Below, piece by piece: positions 63,710-64,000 of a DNA stretch of 64,000 nucleotides. The notes beneath the pieces are model-generated. The model was not told the DNA's origin. It saw nothing but the letters and a program-made list of their open reading frames with translations, and made no database searches. Both the position numbers and the translations under genes were made by a program. The stretch is from Gammaproteobacteria bacterium. Its GTDB lineage: Bacteria; Gemmatimonadota; Gemmatimonadetes; Longimicrobiales; Gaopeijiaceae. The stretch is taken from contig JAPPMM010000024.1 of assembly GCA_028819075.1 (NCBI GenBank), positions 57,268 to 121,267 on the forward strand, in the 5' to 3' direction. Every line of letters begins with the position of its first letter. Position 1 is the stretch's first letter.

Positions 63710-64000
63710 GTGTGTGCGGTGGATCGCCCGTTCGACCCTGGGCGCAAGCCTCTACGCCGCACCGCAGTGTGAAAACGACGATCGCCGGTCCCCGAAGGGG
63801 ACGGGTAGGGTCGAAACCGGTACGCGGCAGAAAGCCCTCCAGTCGCCCTCGCGGTCCGCGAGGCTGGCGGCCAAGAGGCCGTGGAGCTTGGATGCGACGG
63901 CCCGGTGTTTCGGAGGCGTCCCACGGCTGGCTTGACGGGGGCTAAGGGAGACAAGCCAGCCTACCCTGTACCCCTGATGTACCCATTCGAGCGTGTTTCA
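63710..64000 (+). mobile_element. Probable group II intron, 5' part, continuing past the window
   Basis: From GTGTG at 63710 (GTGCG at 63714 is the alternative 5' boundary) the sequence shows no coding frame but has the arrangement of bacterial group II intron domain I. It contains GGGCGCAAGCC near 63738-63750, GTCGAAACCGG near 63809-63820 followed by TACGCGGCAGAAAGCCC. The segment GCCAAGAGGCC and the stretch CGGTGTTTCGGAGGCGTCCC come next. These resemble known intron RNAs from memory. The reverse-transcriptase ORF and 3' end would lie beyond 64,000. Boundaries are uncertain. Confidence 0.5.

Overview
This is a GC-rich, densely coded bacterial window that reads best as an uncultured Gemmatimonadota-like organism. 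The evidence for that placement is family content, and it is an inference: a SusC/RagA TonB receptor with a SusD lipoprotein whose mature part starts CEVTNPGP, planctomycete-type DUF1592/DUF1552 proteins, TolB-propeller amidohydrolases, P1 peptidases and many lipoproteins. Paralogues of ankyrin and leucine-rich-repeat proteins plus a taurine-degradation operon fit a marine, possibly host-associated life, but nothing here proves it.

Layout. 1-5.5 kb: a partial YkvI-like membrane protein, then pstS-pstC-pstA and two consecutive PstB-type ATPases. The two ATPases carry complementary losses of key motifs and together look like an asymmetric heterodimer. 5.5-6.0 kb: tRNA-Arg(CCG) and RNase P RNA, both on the minus strand. 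6.2-8.6 kb: a gamma-glutamyltransferase lipoprotein and a ferritin. 8.6-23.4 kb: a DUF1592 cytochrome-like protein, a divergent TolB/amidohydrolase, an ankyrin protein, DUF1552, SusD, SusC and a cyclophilin. 23.7-26.1 kb: a cupin, a P1 peptidase and an FAH-type hydratase. 26.2-32.3 kb: a minus-strand operon xsc-tpa-pta-AGCS symporter-small membrane protein, which would turn taurine into acetyl-CoA, sulfite and alanine. 32.6-37 kb: an amidohydrolase, a DUF6503-like lipoprotein, tRNA-Lys(CTT), a glutaryl-CoA dehydrogenase-like enzyme and a zinc-ribbon membrane protein. 37.1-40.7 kb: a large lipoprotein joining a Big_2 domain, about 14 leucine-rich repeats and a metzincin-type protease motif. 40.7-45.1 kb: a tight minus-strand operon of Tat-exported binding protein, HAMP membrane protein, OFA-type MFS transporter and isocitrate-dehydrogenase-like enzyme. 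45.3-48.3 kb: two beta-propeller lipoproteins.

48.2-58.6 kb: minus-strand msrB, phoR, phoB, a DAK2-DegV fusion, a calcineurin-fold protein that has lost metal-ligand motifs, and a radical SAM protein. These are followed on the plus strand by a GH12-like glycoside hydrolase and ppk1. The pst genes, phoBR and ppk1 form a phosphate acquisition, sensing and storage theme spread over the window.

58.7-64 kb is different. Coding density drops, there is a DUF222 remnant behind an AT-rich dyad, strong hairpins, a multi-branched structured RNA candidate with a 13-bp closing stem, a winged-helix regulator-like gene, two tiny overlapping genes and, at the right edge, what looks like the start of a group II intron. 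I read this as an accessory island. No CRISPR array, rRNA or complete insertion sequence was seen.
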